DNA from: Distichodus sexfasciatus
Lineage: Eukaryota; Chordata; Actinopteri; Characiformes; Distichodontidae
Assembly (NCBI GenBank): GCA_032718565.1
Contig: JAVGVS010000112.1
Coordinates: forward strand, 694,884-758,883
DNA: 64,000 nucleotides
Direction of reading: 5' to 3'
Below the pieces are notes generated by a model that did no database searches, was not told the DNA's origin, and worked only from the letters and a program-made list of their open reading frames with translations. The position numbers were made by a program, and so were the translations under genes. Positions 33,001 through 48,000 of this stretch are shown here, piece after piece (the stretch's first letter is position 1; each line of letters starts with the position of its first letter).

Positions 33001-36000
33001 TTTTAGGCATCCAATAAAATTACAGCTAAAAAGTATTTGCCAAAATATCATAAATAGTTTCTGTAACAAATTATTTTAAAATATCTGAAATTTTTTTTGG
33101 TGTATTGAGTACATAAACCCAAAGAAAAGAACAGTAAAATTTCACCCATTAAGGCACTAACGAATATCTGATATGAAGGTGAGTGATTATTTCTCATTGT
33201 GAACACACCACAGCACAGCACAGCACACAGTGAACCACAACGAAATGTGACCTCTGCATTTGACCCATCCGCAAAGGAGCAGTGGGCAGCTAACAAGGGC
33301 AGCGCCCGGGGAGCAGTGCTTGGGAACGGTACCTTGCTCATGAGTACCCCAGTGGTAACTGTACCGACCCTGGATTCGAACCTGCGAACTTTTGATCAAG
33401 GGACGAACACCCTACCGTTACGTCATCAACTGCCCCAGTTTTAACAGTATTATTAGATTTGGCCGTCATTAATAATTTTTTACTTAATTTTAAGACAAGT
33501 GTAATTGTTACTACTCCCCAAATTTCTTTCATTCCAAAAGTGAAATAGATTCCAAAATCACCACTTACATTGTCACTGAATAAATAAAACATGTCTCGTT
33601 ATTTTCTGCAATTTCCAATCATAGGATTTTGTGAAATCAGTTACATAGCAGACTACAGGTGACGATATTACACCTTTTGCAGAAGATCTTTTAGCCACTG
33701 CAGGCAATATTAGATTGAAAAAGGTTCATTACTCAACTACAATTATAAAAAAAGTGCAAATTGCTAATTGTGACACACTCATTTCACAGTAAGTACAATC
33801 ACATACGTGCTATACTTCACTGTAAAGATGAAACAATTTAGAACACTGACCAGATGTAAAGTTATGAGGAGAAAATGTTAAAATGGAGTAAATGTTGCTA
33901 CAAAGCTTAAGCAACTGCCTGGTTTCCTTTTTTAAAATTAGTTCCCTTCAACCACATTGATCAAAGTGCAAACACACCACAACGAACTGTGACCTCTGCA
34001 TTTAACCCATCCGTGAAGGAGCAGTGGGCAGCTAACAAGCGCCCAGGAGGAAGCAGTGCTTGGGGATGATACCTTGCTCATGAGCACCTCAGTGGTAACT
34101 TTTACCAGCCCTGGATTTGAACCTGCGACCTTCTGATCACAGGGCGAACACCCTACCGTTACGCCACCAACTGCCTCTAATTCTCAAAGGAGAAAAAAAT
34201 AGAAATCTAGATTAACGCAAAGAAAGACTTGTTGCAGAAAAACAAGCAGGAAATAATGTGAAACTACTGCTGATCTTATGCACATTTAACGGACAAAAGT
34301 GCATTCCAGTACTGTAATTGTAGTTTTTCTTCACATGACTGCTGTTGCAATATTTGCACACATTATGAATACCTCATATACTGTAACTAAAATTGCACAT
34401 GTTCGTTTTCTACTTCTAGCTTAGAGTTTATATTTATAGTCTATTTACATATACCGTCTTCGCACTCTTATACTCTGTACTTCTTTGAACAACTGAAGCC
34501 ATATTGTCTCCACTCTCTGTATACAGCTTACTTTGACTTTGACAAACGAAGGAGTGCCAGTTAAACCGAGAGATGGGAGTAAATTTGAGCATTTTTGGTT
34601 GATGGAGATGCTGGTTTGCCAAAGAATGAGCACAAGGGACAGATACTCATGATTTCTGGTTAACGACTAAGATCACATGCCTGAATTTAACATTAGAGTA
34701 TAAACTCTGTGCACCATTTTTAGCTTAGTTCTAACACACTCACAGTCGTGTTAGTGGCAATTAGCATTAACACACAGGAAAAACTGGTGCCTTTTGTCAA
34801 AGTGTTTAAAGTTTACAATGTTTTACTTCGAAAGTTTAGACATTAATTTAGAAGAATCACATGGCTTGAGAAGACAGTAAATGCAACATGGCTGAACTCA
34901 AAATTCAGTTTAAGCTCTTTAATTGGGCAGTCGGTAGCGTAACGGTTAGGGAGTTCTGAAGGTCACTGGTTCCAATCCTGGACCGGTAAAGGTACGACTG
35001 AGCTACTCATGAGCAAGGTACCGTTGGGTGCTGCCAAAAAGCTGCCACTGCTCCTTCAAGGATTGTTCAAATACAGAGATCACATTTCGCTGTGGTGCAC
35101 TGTGCTGTGTTCCCAAGGACAAATCATCACTCATTTTTTCACGTAATTTTGGTAAATTGGCGGCCTACCGTTATTGTCAATGCGATGAGTTTTCTTCTTG
35201 TTATTGTCTATCGGAGCTCCATGTGTCTCCACCCACACCATGGGGTCTACAATGGAGTTGAGCTTCTCCGTGTCTGGCTTCGGCAGCTGCTGGGCTGAGA
35301 TGACCTGATACCCAACAACAAAACACAAATAAAGGTTTGAAAGAGAATCTTTAAACGTAGATTTTTAGAGGAAAATAAGAGCTGATGACCTTATTGTTAA
35401 CGTCATTGTCTGGACCTCAGTGCAAAATAAATATTCCAAGAATTCATAGTATGATCTCAATATGATTTAGACATGGTTTTTATTCACACCAACATTGTGA
35501 GTTAATTGAGGCAAACAATTTAATTCTCATACAGTGTATATAAGTAAACAATGTATGCAAGATGCTCTAATGAATTTCTGAGATTTGCAGGTTTGCTGAT
35601 GTTACTTACAAAGAAAGAAATATGCCCTGGTAGGAAAACACAAAAACAAGGGCTGTATTTTTTATATTACATTTCTGTAAAGAGGAAAAAGAAAAAAAGA
35701 AGATAAAAACTGTTTCCTAACTCCTTTTTCACCTTTAGCTTTTGCCTACAATCAGATCACAGCACATCATGAAAATACATTCTTGACGTTTAAAAAATGT
35801 ATTTCTTAGTTTTACAAAGCAAACAAGACTTCCACAGGAATCACATTTAGATTAGACATTTAGATTTAATATTACCAAACAAGATGAAATATGCCTTGCT
35901 TAAACTGTTAAAAAATACATTTAGCATCAGTCAGATCTGTGTACCTGACACTATGAAGAAATGACAGTTAAGGGGGCTTTTGACCAGAAAAAATGTCTTG

Positions 36001-39000
36001 TCTTGCATGACAAAAATTAAGTGTTATAAGCTCCTGAATGATCCTAAAACCCATAGTTTTTCTTCAAGTTTCACTTGAGAAATTGCTGACTGACTGTAAA
36101 TAGCTCTAAATAGCTCTAGCATTTAGGTTAATTCAGTGTCCTTTATGAGCTTTAATGATCTTGAACTTTAATTTAAATTAGGACATGATCTGTATCTTGT
36201 CTGATCGCAAAAGAGAGGTAAAATGACATTTAAAAAAATAAACAGTCAATCACTTAATTGTCAAAACTCTGTGAGATCTTGGACAGCAGCAGTATCTTCT
36301 TTGTGACCTTTGTAAGAGGCATTTTTCGTTGGTGCTCGAGTTATTCAGGGACACAAGAGCAGGATTATTCCACGCAAAGCTGATTAAACACATATCTGGG
36401 TTTAAATGTTAAAATGTTCTCAAACCTTAATGGTGAGGAGAGTGGGGTTGTGTCCCGGTCCTCCCCCTGTGTTCTCCGGGTTAAACTCAGAGTCAGGTTG
36501 GCACAGAAAGCCGGGCTTCAGCACGTAACCACAGCGTCCATTGGTTGAGAAACGGCCCCGATTTAGATCCATCTGCTCCCCATCAGTCTGAAAATTCAGA
36601 GCCACTGCAAGAGACAAAGAGAAACGTCCTCTCAGTTCTGGACCTGAACACCCAAAGCACTTTACAGATTAGACAGAGAGCTGCTTCAACCAGCACCACC
36701 TGGATGATGCTCCAGTAGCCGTTCTGCACCAGTACACGCACCACACATCACAGTAAATTGATGTAGATGTGGTGGGTTGGGTTGGGTAACTTTCACATCA
36801 CAACCGATATCGGTAATGGTACTGCTACCTGATGTTCGGTACCGATACTAAACGGTACTTCATTTTGATACCTTGCTCTGAATCTATAATACCTGGTTTG
36901 TATCATCATAATAAGTACAGTAATAATAGTCCCAAACTAATTTCAAATGCTTCTTATGTTACAACTGCAATATACAGTACTGTGCAAAAGTTTTAGGCAG
37001 GTGTGACAAAATGCTGTAAACAAAGAATGATTTCAGAAATATAAATAATGATTGTTTATTTTTATCAATTTACAAAATGCAAAATGAGCGAACAAAAGAA
37101 AAATCTAAATCAAATCAATATTTGGTGTTACTACCTTTTGCCTTCAAACCAGCATCAATTCTTACAGGTACACGTGCACAAAGTCAGGGATTTCATAGGA
37201 TTATAGTCATTATATTATTTTGTAGGATTATAGGATTATGGATCTGTGGTTAGTTCTCCAAGATGTTTGGAACAACCTACCAGCCGAGTTCCTTCAAAAA
37301 CTGTGTGCAAGTGAACCTAGAAGAACTGATGCTGTTTTGAAGGCAAAGGGTGGTCACACCAAATATTGATTTGATTTAGATTTCTCTTTTGTTCATTCAC
37401 TGCATTTGTTGATTGATGAAAATAAATGATTAACACTTCCATTTTTGAAAGCATTCTTTGTTTACAGCATTTTTTTCATGCCTGCCTAAAACTTTTGCAC
37501 AGTACTGTATATTTGTTTATTTTTTTATACAGTTTTTATAAAAAAATATCCCAGAACAAGAACTAAAACAGATCACTAATTATATAACCTAAATAACCTA
37601 TAACCTAATAACCTAAAGCTGCAGTGGAACTTTTGTTGACGATGTAGATTGGAATTTCTCGATGTCGATGCTGGCTGCAGGCGCTGTACTTGCGGCTGAC
37701 GCTTTAAGAGCCTGTGTCCACCAAACGCGATTTCTGCGCTGAGAGCGGTTAAACCTCACCTCCAGTTACAAAAAGCATCATCGGGCACTTTCGCATTCGT
37801 TCCTATTTCATGTAAACATTGTAACGCTTTCCTTCAAGTCATGAAGGCGCTTAGCGCTCTGAACGCTGAAGCTCATAGGAATTGTATTAAAAATAGGTGC
37901 TGCCAGCGCAAAAAACGGGTTTGGTGGACACAGACCCTACCTGTGGCGCTCCAGTTATCACTCACCGCACACTCATCGTCACATAAATATTTTATGTTTA
38001 ACGAGGTGTTTCCTTAAGTTTGACGTTTAGCCTCAGTTCTGCATGTTGCGTGGGAAATGTTACATGCCGCGCTATCTGCGTCGATTTTAGTCAAGTGCAG
38101 TCACACAATCAAACCCTTTCTCCACGCGTGCGCTTTCTTCCCCTGGCAAGCGTTGTCATGGTAAACAAAACGAACACTATAGTTTAAAGAAAATGCAAAT
38201 TTAACTGCAGTAAATATCTGTTTCTATCCTGTTGCTCCTGTAAATGCAAACTGCATTGAAACACTGAGATAACCGTTGATTAATTTAAACTTTCACCCAG
38301 TTCCATATGTCCTGCTAAGCTCGTGCGCGCAGCTGCTGACAAACGCGTGAATGTACCGAAATTTGGCACCGTTTGATTTGACGTGAACCGATATCATTCA
38401 GTCGGTACCTCTAAAAGTACCAAACTCGGTACCTAACCCTAGTGGTGGGTGGTGGTGGTCTAGTGGTTAGGATACTTGTCTCAAACCCTAACCCTAACCC
38501 CACTGGGTCCCCGGGCAAGACCCCTAACCCCAAATTGCTCCTGGGAGACTGTTCCTGAAATTAGAAAAATGGGAGTCACTCTGGATAAGAGTGTCTGCTG
38601 AATGCCGTAAACGTAAATGTAAAAACCATTTACCAATCTGACAGCCGGCATTCCACATGTCCTGAGGGTTGTAGTTGGAGGATTGCAGTCGCTGACCTGA
38701 AGGGTAGATCCGGCTCAGCTGTCGGCTGTTGTGACGAACAAAGAACTTCCCTGCAATTTGAAGAAGAGCTAGTGAACACAAAAACAAATTTGGCAAAGCA
38801 CAAAATATGTGAAGACAGGAGCTGTGGACCTCAGTTCTCAAAAGAAAATGAAGTGGGCAGTGGATTGAGATTAACTGTAGTAACCTTGGTCACACCCAAT
38901 CCATGCAAAATTGATTTGGACAAATTGGCACTTGTCTTTTTAACAATCATTAGTCATTTATGACTAGGGATGCGCATCACTTAGATGTTAACCATACTGC

Positions 39001-42000
39001 TACTGTTAGTGGTACTGCTTATCAGTCCTGAAGTTTAACAGCATTCTTAAAGGTACTTTATGGAGAAAAGGGATCACACGTATGTCAGTGTCCGTCAAAA
39101 CCTCTCTTACAAACTCCACTTCAAGTAAAATACTTTTTGCAAGACTTTTTATGACATTTACTTTGACTGGAACCTCCAAATCACTAAGTCATCATTTGAA
39201 ACTGAAATTGATTATTCTTAATGGCAGCTGAGATGATGTTTTAACCACCTTGGTTGAAAAAAAGTGAGTGAGATTATTTTGTCATTGTGAACACACCACA
39301 GCACAGCACACAGTGCACCACAACGAAATGTGACCTCTGCATTTGACCCATCCGTGAAGGAGCAGTGGGCAGCTAACAAGCTCAGCACCCAGGGGATGGT
39401 ACCTTGCTCATGAGTACCTCAGTGATACCTATACCAGTTCTTGGATTCAAACCAGCAACCTTGTGAGCACAGGGCGAACTCTCTAACCGTTATGCTTTGC
39501 ACTGCCCGTTACGCTATCAACAGTGCACCACAATGAAATGTGACCTCTGCATTTGACCCATCCATGAAGGAGCAGTGGGCAGCTAACAAGCTCAGCACCC
39601 AGGGAGCAGTGCTTGTGGATTTTACCTTGCTCATGAGTACCTTAGTGGTAACTTTACCGGTCCCGGTTTTGAACCAGCAACCTTCTGATCCTGGGTTGAA
39701 CACCGTAACTGTTACACCACCAAATTTAGGAATGCACAAACCCATAACAGTCAGCTTGCTAACAGTTATTTTTAATCATTAATAGAGATGCACAGTACGG
39801 GAATTATCAGCCAATGCCGATATCCGATATTTTTCATGCTTATATCTGCCGCTGCCAATATCGATTAATGAGGAAGGCAAAGACAAGCGCAGGCAGAGTT
39901 GAGCACGTGAAGACCTGAGATTTTGCTTGCCAAAGTTTCACTGTGCGCAATTTGTACAAAATTACAGCCGTAGCTCTGACATTTTCTGACAAGCAAAAGA
40001 GCTGCTGCACTTGTGGCAATGAGCAATGTCTTCATCGACTGTGAAAGACAACTTAATGTAGTAATAATCAATCTATTGTCTTATTTTTACTACCGAAAGC
40101 TATACAAATAATGTCGGAACTTGATATTCCGGTCTTTAATTATTTACCCCTAATGCCAGTTTAAAAGATGAGAGTTTAAGTCCAAAATTCTAAGTCCGTT
40201 CTAGCCCTTTTTTATCTGTTGCCATCATGCAAATCTACAGATCCCAAGACACAAAACCAACGTTAAAACATTACCTGAGTTTTTGATAAGTTTGAGAGCC
40301 TCGCTCTCAGAGAAGGACGACATCTCATTGGTGGGTTTCTTGGCAGCCTGGTCGAAGCCTTTGAAGGGAACGCTGCGAGTGTAGACCACCAGGTCAGAGA
40401 GTTCTTTGCTCAGCTTAGACACCTTTGCGGGGGAAGCACACGTACACTGGGGAGAAGTGAAGAGCCGCGGACACATAGCCAGACAAGCGCCACACACAAG
40501 ACTTCAGACGTCCTCACAAGCTCAAAAACGCCCAAGCAGGATATTCAGCATGACCATACACATCAGCGTACACACAAGCACACACAGTAAGGATTTAGCA
40601 GCCATAAAAGGAAGGGTCTTAATACTATCCGAGGACAAAGAAAACTTGAGATGGTGGAAAAGAAATCGGGAATGTTGTTAGATGTGTGGAGATTCACCTT
40701 CTTGCTTTCTTTCTTCGTTTTGGCTTTGCCCTCGCTTTTCGACTCGTCCTCAGAATCGCTGGAATCTGAGGAGCTGGAACTCTCCTGCTCCATCCGCTCC
40801 TTCTTTCCTTTCACCAGAATCTTGCCTTTTAGCGCCTGTTGAGACATGAAGACAATACAATTTATTTACTTTCTCACTAAAGGAGTGTCACGCGTTGCCC
40901 TCTTTCTATCTCACAAGGAGCCAGTTCCATTCCATTTCTGCACTTTCACAACAAAATGTATATATAACATTAAGGAGGAAAATAGTTTGATCTTAAATTT
41001 ATTTAGTGGGTATGTCTGATTCTAATCAGAAGGAGATAACATGGAAGGCCAAGCAGTCTACTAGAGAAACATCAAGCGTCATATTGTCCTTTTGGATATC
41101 AGATGAAATTCAGAACATATCTGAACGTTACGTTTTGCAGTCACGTGTCAGTAGGTTTAAGAGGTTTCCTAGATGCCAGAGATGTTCACAAGTTATTTCT
41201 TCCAAGTTCGAGTCAAATCTCAAGTCTTTGTGCTCGAGTCCGAGTCAAGTCTTAAGTCTTTGACGGGAATTCCAAATCAAGTCTCGAGTCTTTTGTCCCA
41301 AGTCCAAGTCAAGTCTCAAATCTCTAATGTATGACGTTGCACGTAATATCACGGGAGGCAATTACACCAAGGTAACAAAAGGCACGTTTCGTAAAAGGGC
41401 AGTGCACCCTTCACATTAGAAGACTAGTGTTTTTCTGCGTTTTGTACGTGGTACATATGCACCACTGTGGAGTCAGGGGTAGCCAGTTCCACTGATTAAA
41501 ACACAAGTCATTCAAGGTTCCCTTTCCTATAGAACAGGTCTATACCTTGTCCTTTTATTAAATAAACTAAACAGCCGCACGTTATTCATCTTATTTACAC
41601 GACAGCATTTCTGTCTTTACATGTTTACAGTTCTCCTCTGCTCACTGTATCACGCACAAAGGAGTTCCGCCTCAAAGCAGATAGAGAGCGTTTATTAAAA
41701 CCCTCCCAGGGTGGTGAAGACAATAAATAAATTATTATAACCGTTCCCTTGTTGTATTGACTGCTTTCATTAACAAAAACACATGAACACCATGATGCCT
41801 TTAAGTGTTTGTGTTGGTGTCTGTCTGCCCCACCCCCTCAAAAACGGTAGCTAAGGGAAACACTGTAGTGACACTAATGCAACGCTTCATTATATATCGA
41901 TTTCCCTAACATCAATACATTAGAAAAACTGAAAACAATTTAGATAAACAATAATTACATGAAATAAAGATTGTTCACGAGTCCAAGTCAAGTCTCAAGT

Positions 42001-45000
42001 GATTGAGGGCGAGTCACTGTTGACTTATGTAGTGTTGGGAAGGTTACTTTTAAAATGTATTCCACTACAGATTACAGAATACATGCCCCAAAATGTAGTT
42101 TGTAACGTATTCCGTTAAGTTACTCAATGTGAGTAACGTATTCTGAATACTTCGGATTACTTAATATGTTGTCATGCTTTTTACAACTACATGAATGTAG
42201 CAATCACATCCTGCAAATTCTTGCTTGTTTTTCTCTACCAATTGGATGTTAAGCCCAAATCTCCCTGAATAGACAATATATTTACTCCAAAGGAGCAAAC
42301 ACGAAATTTCCGAGTAAGAAATGCATTCCTGCCCGGGCAGTGCTGGCTCCGTTGTGCTGGCTCCGGGTCCATTGTGTAACTGACGCCACCAACATTAACA
42401 GAACACTTACATTAGAGCCTCTTATTGTGTGTTTTGTTTGGGTTTCCGGCCATGCGTGGAATTACCAAAATTAGAGAGGGGATAGAGAGGGGATAGCCTA
42501 ACATATAAACAGGAAAAGAGCGCCGTGTAATCCATTTATTTCAACAAAGTAACTGTATTCTAATTATCACCTATTTAAACGGTAACTGTAACGGAATACA
42601 TGTATTCCGTTACTCCCCAACACTGCTTATGTGCGACTCGATTCCAAGTCTAAGACTTGAGTCCCATTCTCTGCTAGATACTATTTTTAATTTGAGAAAA
42701 ACAAACTCAGAATGTTCTTTGCACCACAAAAATGGTTCTGCAATTCTATAATGAGCCTTTTTCCTCCCAAAGAATGCATCAGCAGGTGTGCTCCTGGGGC
42801 TTTAGGCCATGCTTATTGCTTATTCAAAGTGTTACTCCGTTCCAACTTGGCACATTCCAGCATTAACCAAGTGTGCACTTCATTAACACAGTATTCAAAT
42901 ATTTACTAAAACAGATTTCAGATCGGTCATGAATCCACTACTGCATCCAAACATTTTGGATAAGGAAGGATGTTTTTTGACAGCGTTCCAAGTGAAGGTG
43001 AAAGATAATTCATCTCTGCGAAGCATACAAACGCAATATGTCCTAACCTCATTTCTGACAGGCACAGCTGCTTTCCCAGAAACAAGGTCATGTTTTGTTT
43101 GAGCAGCGCTGGTTCAGAGATGCCTGGCTGTCAGAAAAAACCAAGCGCTGTGTTTGCCTTAAAACACTGATAAGAGCTTTGTTCATATTACACTCAATCA
43201 TGTGATATAGGCATAAGGGGCCACACCTAACTTGCATTTTAAAAAACCCACACAAACACACAAAAAACCCACACTGCATTCAGTTTGCAACTTGGCTGAC
43301 CGTGGCTCGTCATAATCAGAGTGACATCGGCATTAAACAGGCTTCGGTCTTTTTTGGTTTGAAGACAAACACACAATTGCAAACGCTCACATGAATCTAA
43401 AAGAGCCAGTTTGACCTTGTTCTGGTTGTAGAAACATGCTTTACCCTCTGATCCCCAAAACAGGATTTATAAACTGCATTAGCCAGCGAGCGTCCTGGCT
43501 GGACACAATCCACACTCAAAAGCTACAGAAATGTAAATGCCACTGGATTACACAAGCATAGAGCAATTTCTGTCTGGAACAGAGTAATGCTTTGAAAATG
43601 CACTTGATATCGGCAAAAGCACTGAAATGTTCTAAACAATAATAAGATAATAAATAAATGTCTCATTATTAGAGAGGTGAACCTTCACTGGTCTCACGAT
43701 TTGATTCAATATGATATCTTGATGCCCATCAATTTTTCTACATTACTTCACATTGCACGCAGATTGGGCACTGATCACAGATCGTGCAGCCATAATTATT
43801 ACGGGGATGTACTTTTTAACTAGAATTTTTATGCCATATGCCGTAGCCTGAAAACCTCTGTTATAATCGATTATGGTCTGCCACTGCATCGATGCAGAAT
43901 CGTCCACGTTTGCATTGCGATGCATCGATTATGTGATTCATTTCAACACCCCAATCTAATAATCTAAAAGATTATTAGTGCTGCAACTGATGATTATTTT
44001 CGTTATCGGTTAGTTGATCAATTTGTTCATTATATATATTGTTAATTATATATATATTATATATATATATTTTTTTTTTTTAAAGAAAAAAAAAAAAAAG
44101 AAATCCCTGTCTAGTTTAAAATGTATATTGTATATTGTCTGGTTTAAAATGTATATTGTTTAATGTATATTTTAGTATTTCTACTTATTTATTGTCAATC
44201 CCATGTGCCTAGTCGTGCCACTGCCTATTTATTCTCTGTTCTACTGTTCTTTGTTTGTTTGCACTGGAAATAACCTGGAGCCACGTCGTCTCGTCTCTCT
44301 ATGTATCTGTACAGTATATAGCAGAGATGACAATAAAGTTGACTTGTTCTCCGATTAATTGGTTAGATGGATATTTCAAAATAGACAAAGACTTGAGACA
44401 GCATAAGCATTAAAGATACTTAAAGGCCCAATCCTGTTTCACCTTCACTACAAGACGTTCTGAATCTAATACAAGATATTTTTGCAAAGGAAAGGATTGC
44501 ATTTTCTATACAATTACAAAAACAGAAAATTTGGAAATGCTGGGCTAAGTGGATTGAGTTCATATACTCTGTTGAACACTGTCTCTTTGAATTACAGATA
44601 GTAAAGAATCTTTTAGCAAAGTGATTTTTTTAAATGGAACAATATTGAGTTATCCCCATGTTATTTATTAATTAATTAATTAATTTATCTTCTTTGGTGT
44701 TTTGTTACTATGTATTTTCTGTCTTGTGTACTGCAAAATATGGGAATGTACATTTTGAATTGAGTTGCACACATGAGTGGTATTATATTTAATTAAAAAA
44801 TATATTTATTCAACCCCTAGATTTGAAGTGCCCTCGCTTTGCAAGTGGCCCTTCAGAACCTCACAGGAGGTAAGGGATTTTAATCTTTGCCTATGGAACG
44901 GGACATCACTCATTACATCATAAGTAGTTGACGATTGCGCAAATGCCGCAAACCCGCGACATTCTGCAAGTACGGATCAACAACGTTGGCCCCGAGGTGT

Positions 45001-48000
45001 GCCCTTATTGACTGCATGTGTTACTGTATCTGCCCTGAACTTTTTGAGCTGCTTGGTTTGCTCAGGAGTCCCTAATACTGAAACATGGCTATAATAATGA
45101 CAGAGATTGGTGGATTAGTAATAGCAAGCTCATACAAGCTCACACATTCAAGATTGTTCATTTAAACTGAGTTTATTGGAAACGAAGCGAAAGCCACATT
45201 TGCTGATGGGGCAGTTGGTGGCGTAACAGTGGAGTGTTTGCCCTGTGATCAGAAGGTCGCAGGTTTGAATCCAGGGCTGGTAAAGTTACCACTGAGGTAC
45301 TCATGAGCAAGGTACCGTCCCCAAGCACTGCTCCCCAAGCACTTGTTAGCTGCCCCCTGCTCCTTCACGGATGGGTCAAATGCAGAGGTCACAGTTCGTT
45401 GTGGTGCATTGTGTGCTGTGCTGTGGTGTGTTGCACCAACATAAGCTATTTTGCGGTTTTCCAAAAAAAAATGCATTTTGCCTAATAACTTTTGAACCGC
45501 AGCTCCGATTCTCAAAAATCTTATATCATCTTATTCCTTGGGTCAAGACGAATCTCTTAGACCCTCGCATCTATTTCTGCCGTATCTGATTTTTTGCTAA
45601 TTTGCATAATATGCAAAAGCATCTCTTGCGAACTAGTCCCTGGATTTTTATCCAATCTGCAAGCAACTGGTATCATTTGAATCCCATGACATTCTTCTTT
45701 CACTATTATCGAGCACATTTTTAGTAGCACCCTAGATAAAAGGATGAAACGTGTCATTTTTCAATGTCTGTCCACTTTGATTAGTCCAAAACCGATAAAG
45801 CTGCAAACTGCATGGGCCCCGTAATCACTGCTTGCAGTTATATTCTATTATACTGATTATCCTAGTTGTTGCATCTGGATTTTTGAGCCTAGTTCATAAA
45901 TTATTGTATTGTAATTATAATAACTTAAGGTTAAAAAAAATGGAATATTTGAATTTTATGAAATGTGTCATTTGTTTTTATAACATTGGATTTCGGGTTT
46001 TCATGAGTTATTAAACATCAACATTAACCCTTACAGCCCATAAGGAAATTTGTGGCATTTTTCTATACCTTTGTTTTTAGTGTGTATGTGTGGACGTTAG
46101 TCATACATGCTTTATGTTGTTGTTGTCATCAGGACGTCCTGCACTACTCAGATGTGATAACATTGATATCAGATTTAATAACATTTTTTTTAGCTTCATG
46201 TAGTATAAAAGTGCTGAAACTGTAGACATAACTACTAGAAATAGTAAGAACTGGGTTTGTTTTATTGGCTTGCAGAGTTTTTAATATGCAGACAGTCTAT
46301 GGCTTAGCGCTGTGAGGAAAAATAAGGTTAGTGTCAATGTATTTACATTTGGTATCCATCAGAATATAGATTAAAATTCTGTCACAACAAATAACACATT
46401 TTTCTATATTTATTTTTTTACTTTCGATTACTCTCCAACATTATTAAATGGAAAAAATATTTTCTGGTCATTCGAAAATGAAGAAATACTAAAGTTTTGG
46501 GTCATTTTGAGCCCATTTGGAATCTTTTTCACCTATAAGATGAGCTGCTTTTGGCGATTCTTGGAAAGAACTACATTTTGCACTTTCTTTCGCATGTGAC
46601 TCAGAGCCGTGTCACAATAACACGATGGACGATTAATAAAATATTAAACTGAGATGTACTAGTAAGGAATTAAAAAAGAAAACATTTAAGTAAATTGCTC
46701 CATGACAAAAATCCACAGACAGGCAGCAGAACTCTCTCAGTTTTGCCTGGTCTTAATTGGCTCTAATTGGTATAAAAAAGTGACAGCTTTGGTTTCTTGC
46801 CTCAGTACCTCAGGCGAGGGAAGGCTCTCGCAGTGATGCTGGCTGAGGGGTTTGGTGAGCAGTTTGTCCCCCAGGATGGAGCGCAGCTGCTGGGCCATGA
46901 TTGCCTGCTGCTCCACGGAGCAGTGATTCTCCAGAGACAGGATGACAGGGTAGGGAGAGGCCTGGGGAACACACAGCGGAAGAGGAAATAGTAGACTAAT
47001 GATGTGATGACAGAATCCTTCTGGGCAAAATGCCGCTTGCATCCGAGCAAATCCAAAGCTGTCTTTCAATACTTTTCAGAGGTCAATCAGCTCAAACGGG
47101 TGAATTTCTGTTGAAATTGAGTTGCATTCGTATGCAGACTTTCTCAGGTTCTCGACAGTGCTTTATAGAATTCAACAATCAAATTCTTCATAAATAATAT
47201 TAGTATGGTGGCCTCTTCTGCCCCATAGTGCTGAGGAAGTCGACCATGGACATTTAATGTTAGACATTATGGACTAGACTATGATTAAGCCTAAGCCTAG
47301 GTTCAAACTTCAATGGTGAATCTCTATGGGCACTGCAATTTAGCCCATGACTACACTAATCCTTGTTTAAGAAAGCTGCCCTAACTGATTAAAATTTAAG
47401 CGACACAGCGACCAGACGGAACACGTCCATGCGCAACAATGTGAAACAAAATTTTCAGTGAATCTGCATTTGAGTTCTATAAAAACTACAGCTTTGTGTC
47501 CTGCTTTAAAAAGAGACAAAAGGGGTTAAAATGACAACACATTCTAACATGCAACAGGGTGGTGGTGGTGCAGTGGTCCGTGACATGCAATCCAGTTTCA
47601 CTACTGAAATCACCTTTTAAAAATTATTTCTATTTTATTTACTTTTCAAGATGTCATTTCCAGATGGTTTGGACATCTTTATGAATAATGAATTCAATGC
47701 AACCACACACACACACTCTGCACAAACACACGCGGACAGACAGTGAGCCGCAAACTACTGCTTCGACTGAAATGTGATCCATTGGACAGAGGCAGTTGAA
47801 AACCCCTGCTCCAGAGAAAATTGGAAACAACGCTTTAGAGAGAGTTGGTGAATTAAAGACTTTTTAAATCTGAGTTTTTTGTGCACTGCATTTTCACATT
47901 TTTAGTCTTTGTGTACAGCTATACTTTAAGTCAGAGTCCTAAGCATTGTTTTAAAAATAAGCCCCCATCTCATTATTTGAGGATCCGTATCATCAACACA

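Larger units (their letters stand above)
36777..38441. mobile_element. hAT-like element with perfect 8-bp target duplication, carrying two nested elements
   Basis: The ends are TTGGGTTGGGTAAC and, reverse-complemented, TAGGGTTAGGTACC. GTGGTGGG flanks both sides (36769-36776 and 38442-38449). Subterminal GGTACCGATAC and GATATCGGT motifs occur at both ends. A Tc1-type MITE (36973-37509) and a foldback element (37711-37934) sit inside. In a PLCD3 intron. Confidence 0.75.
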
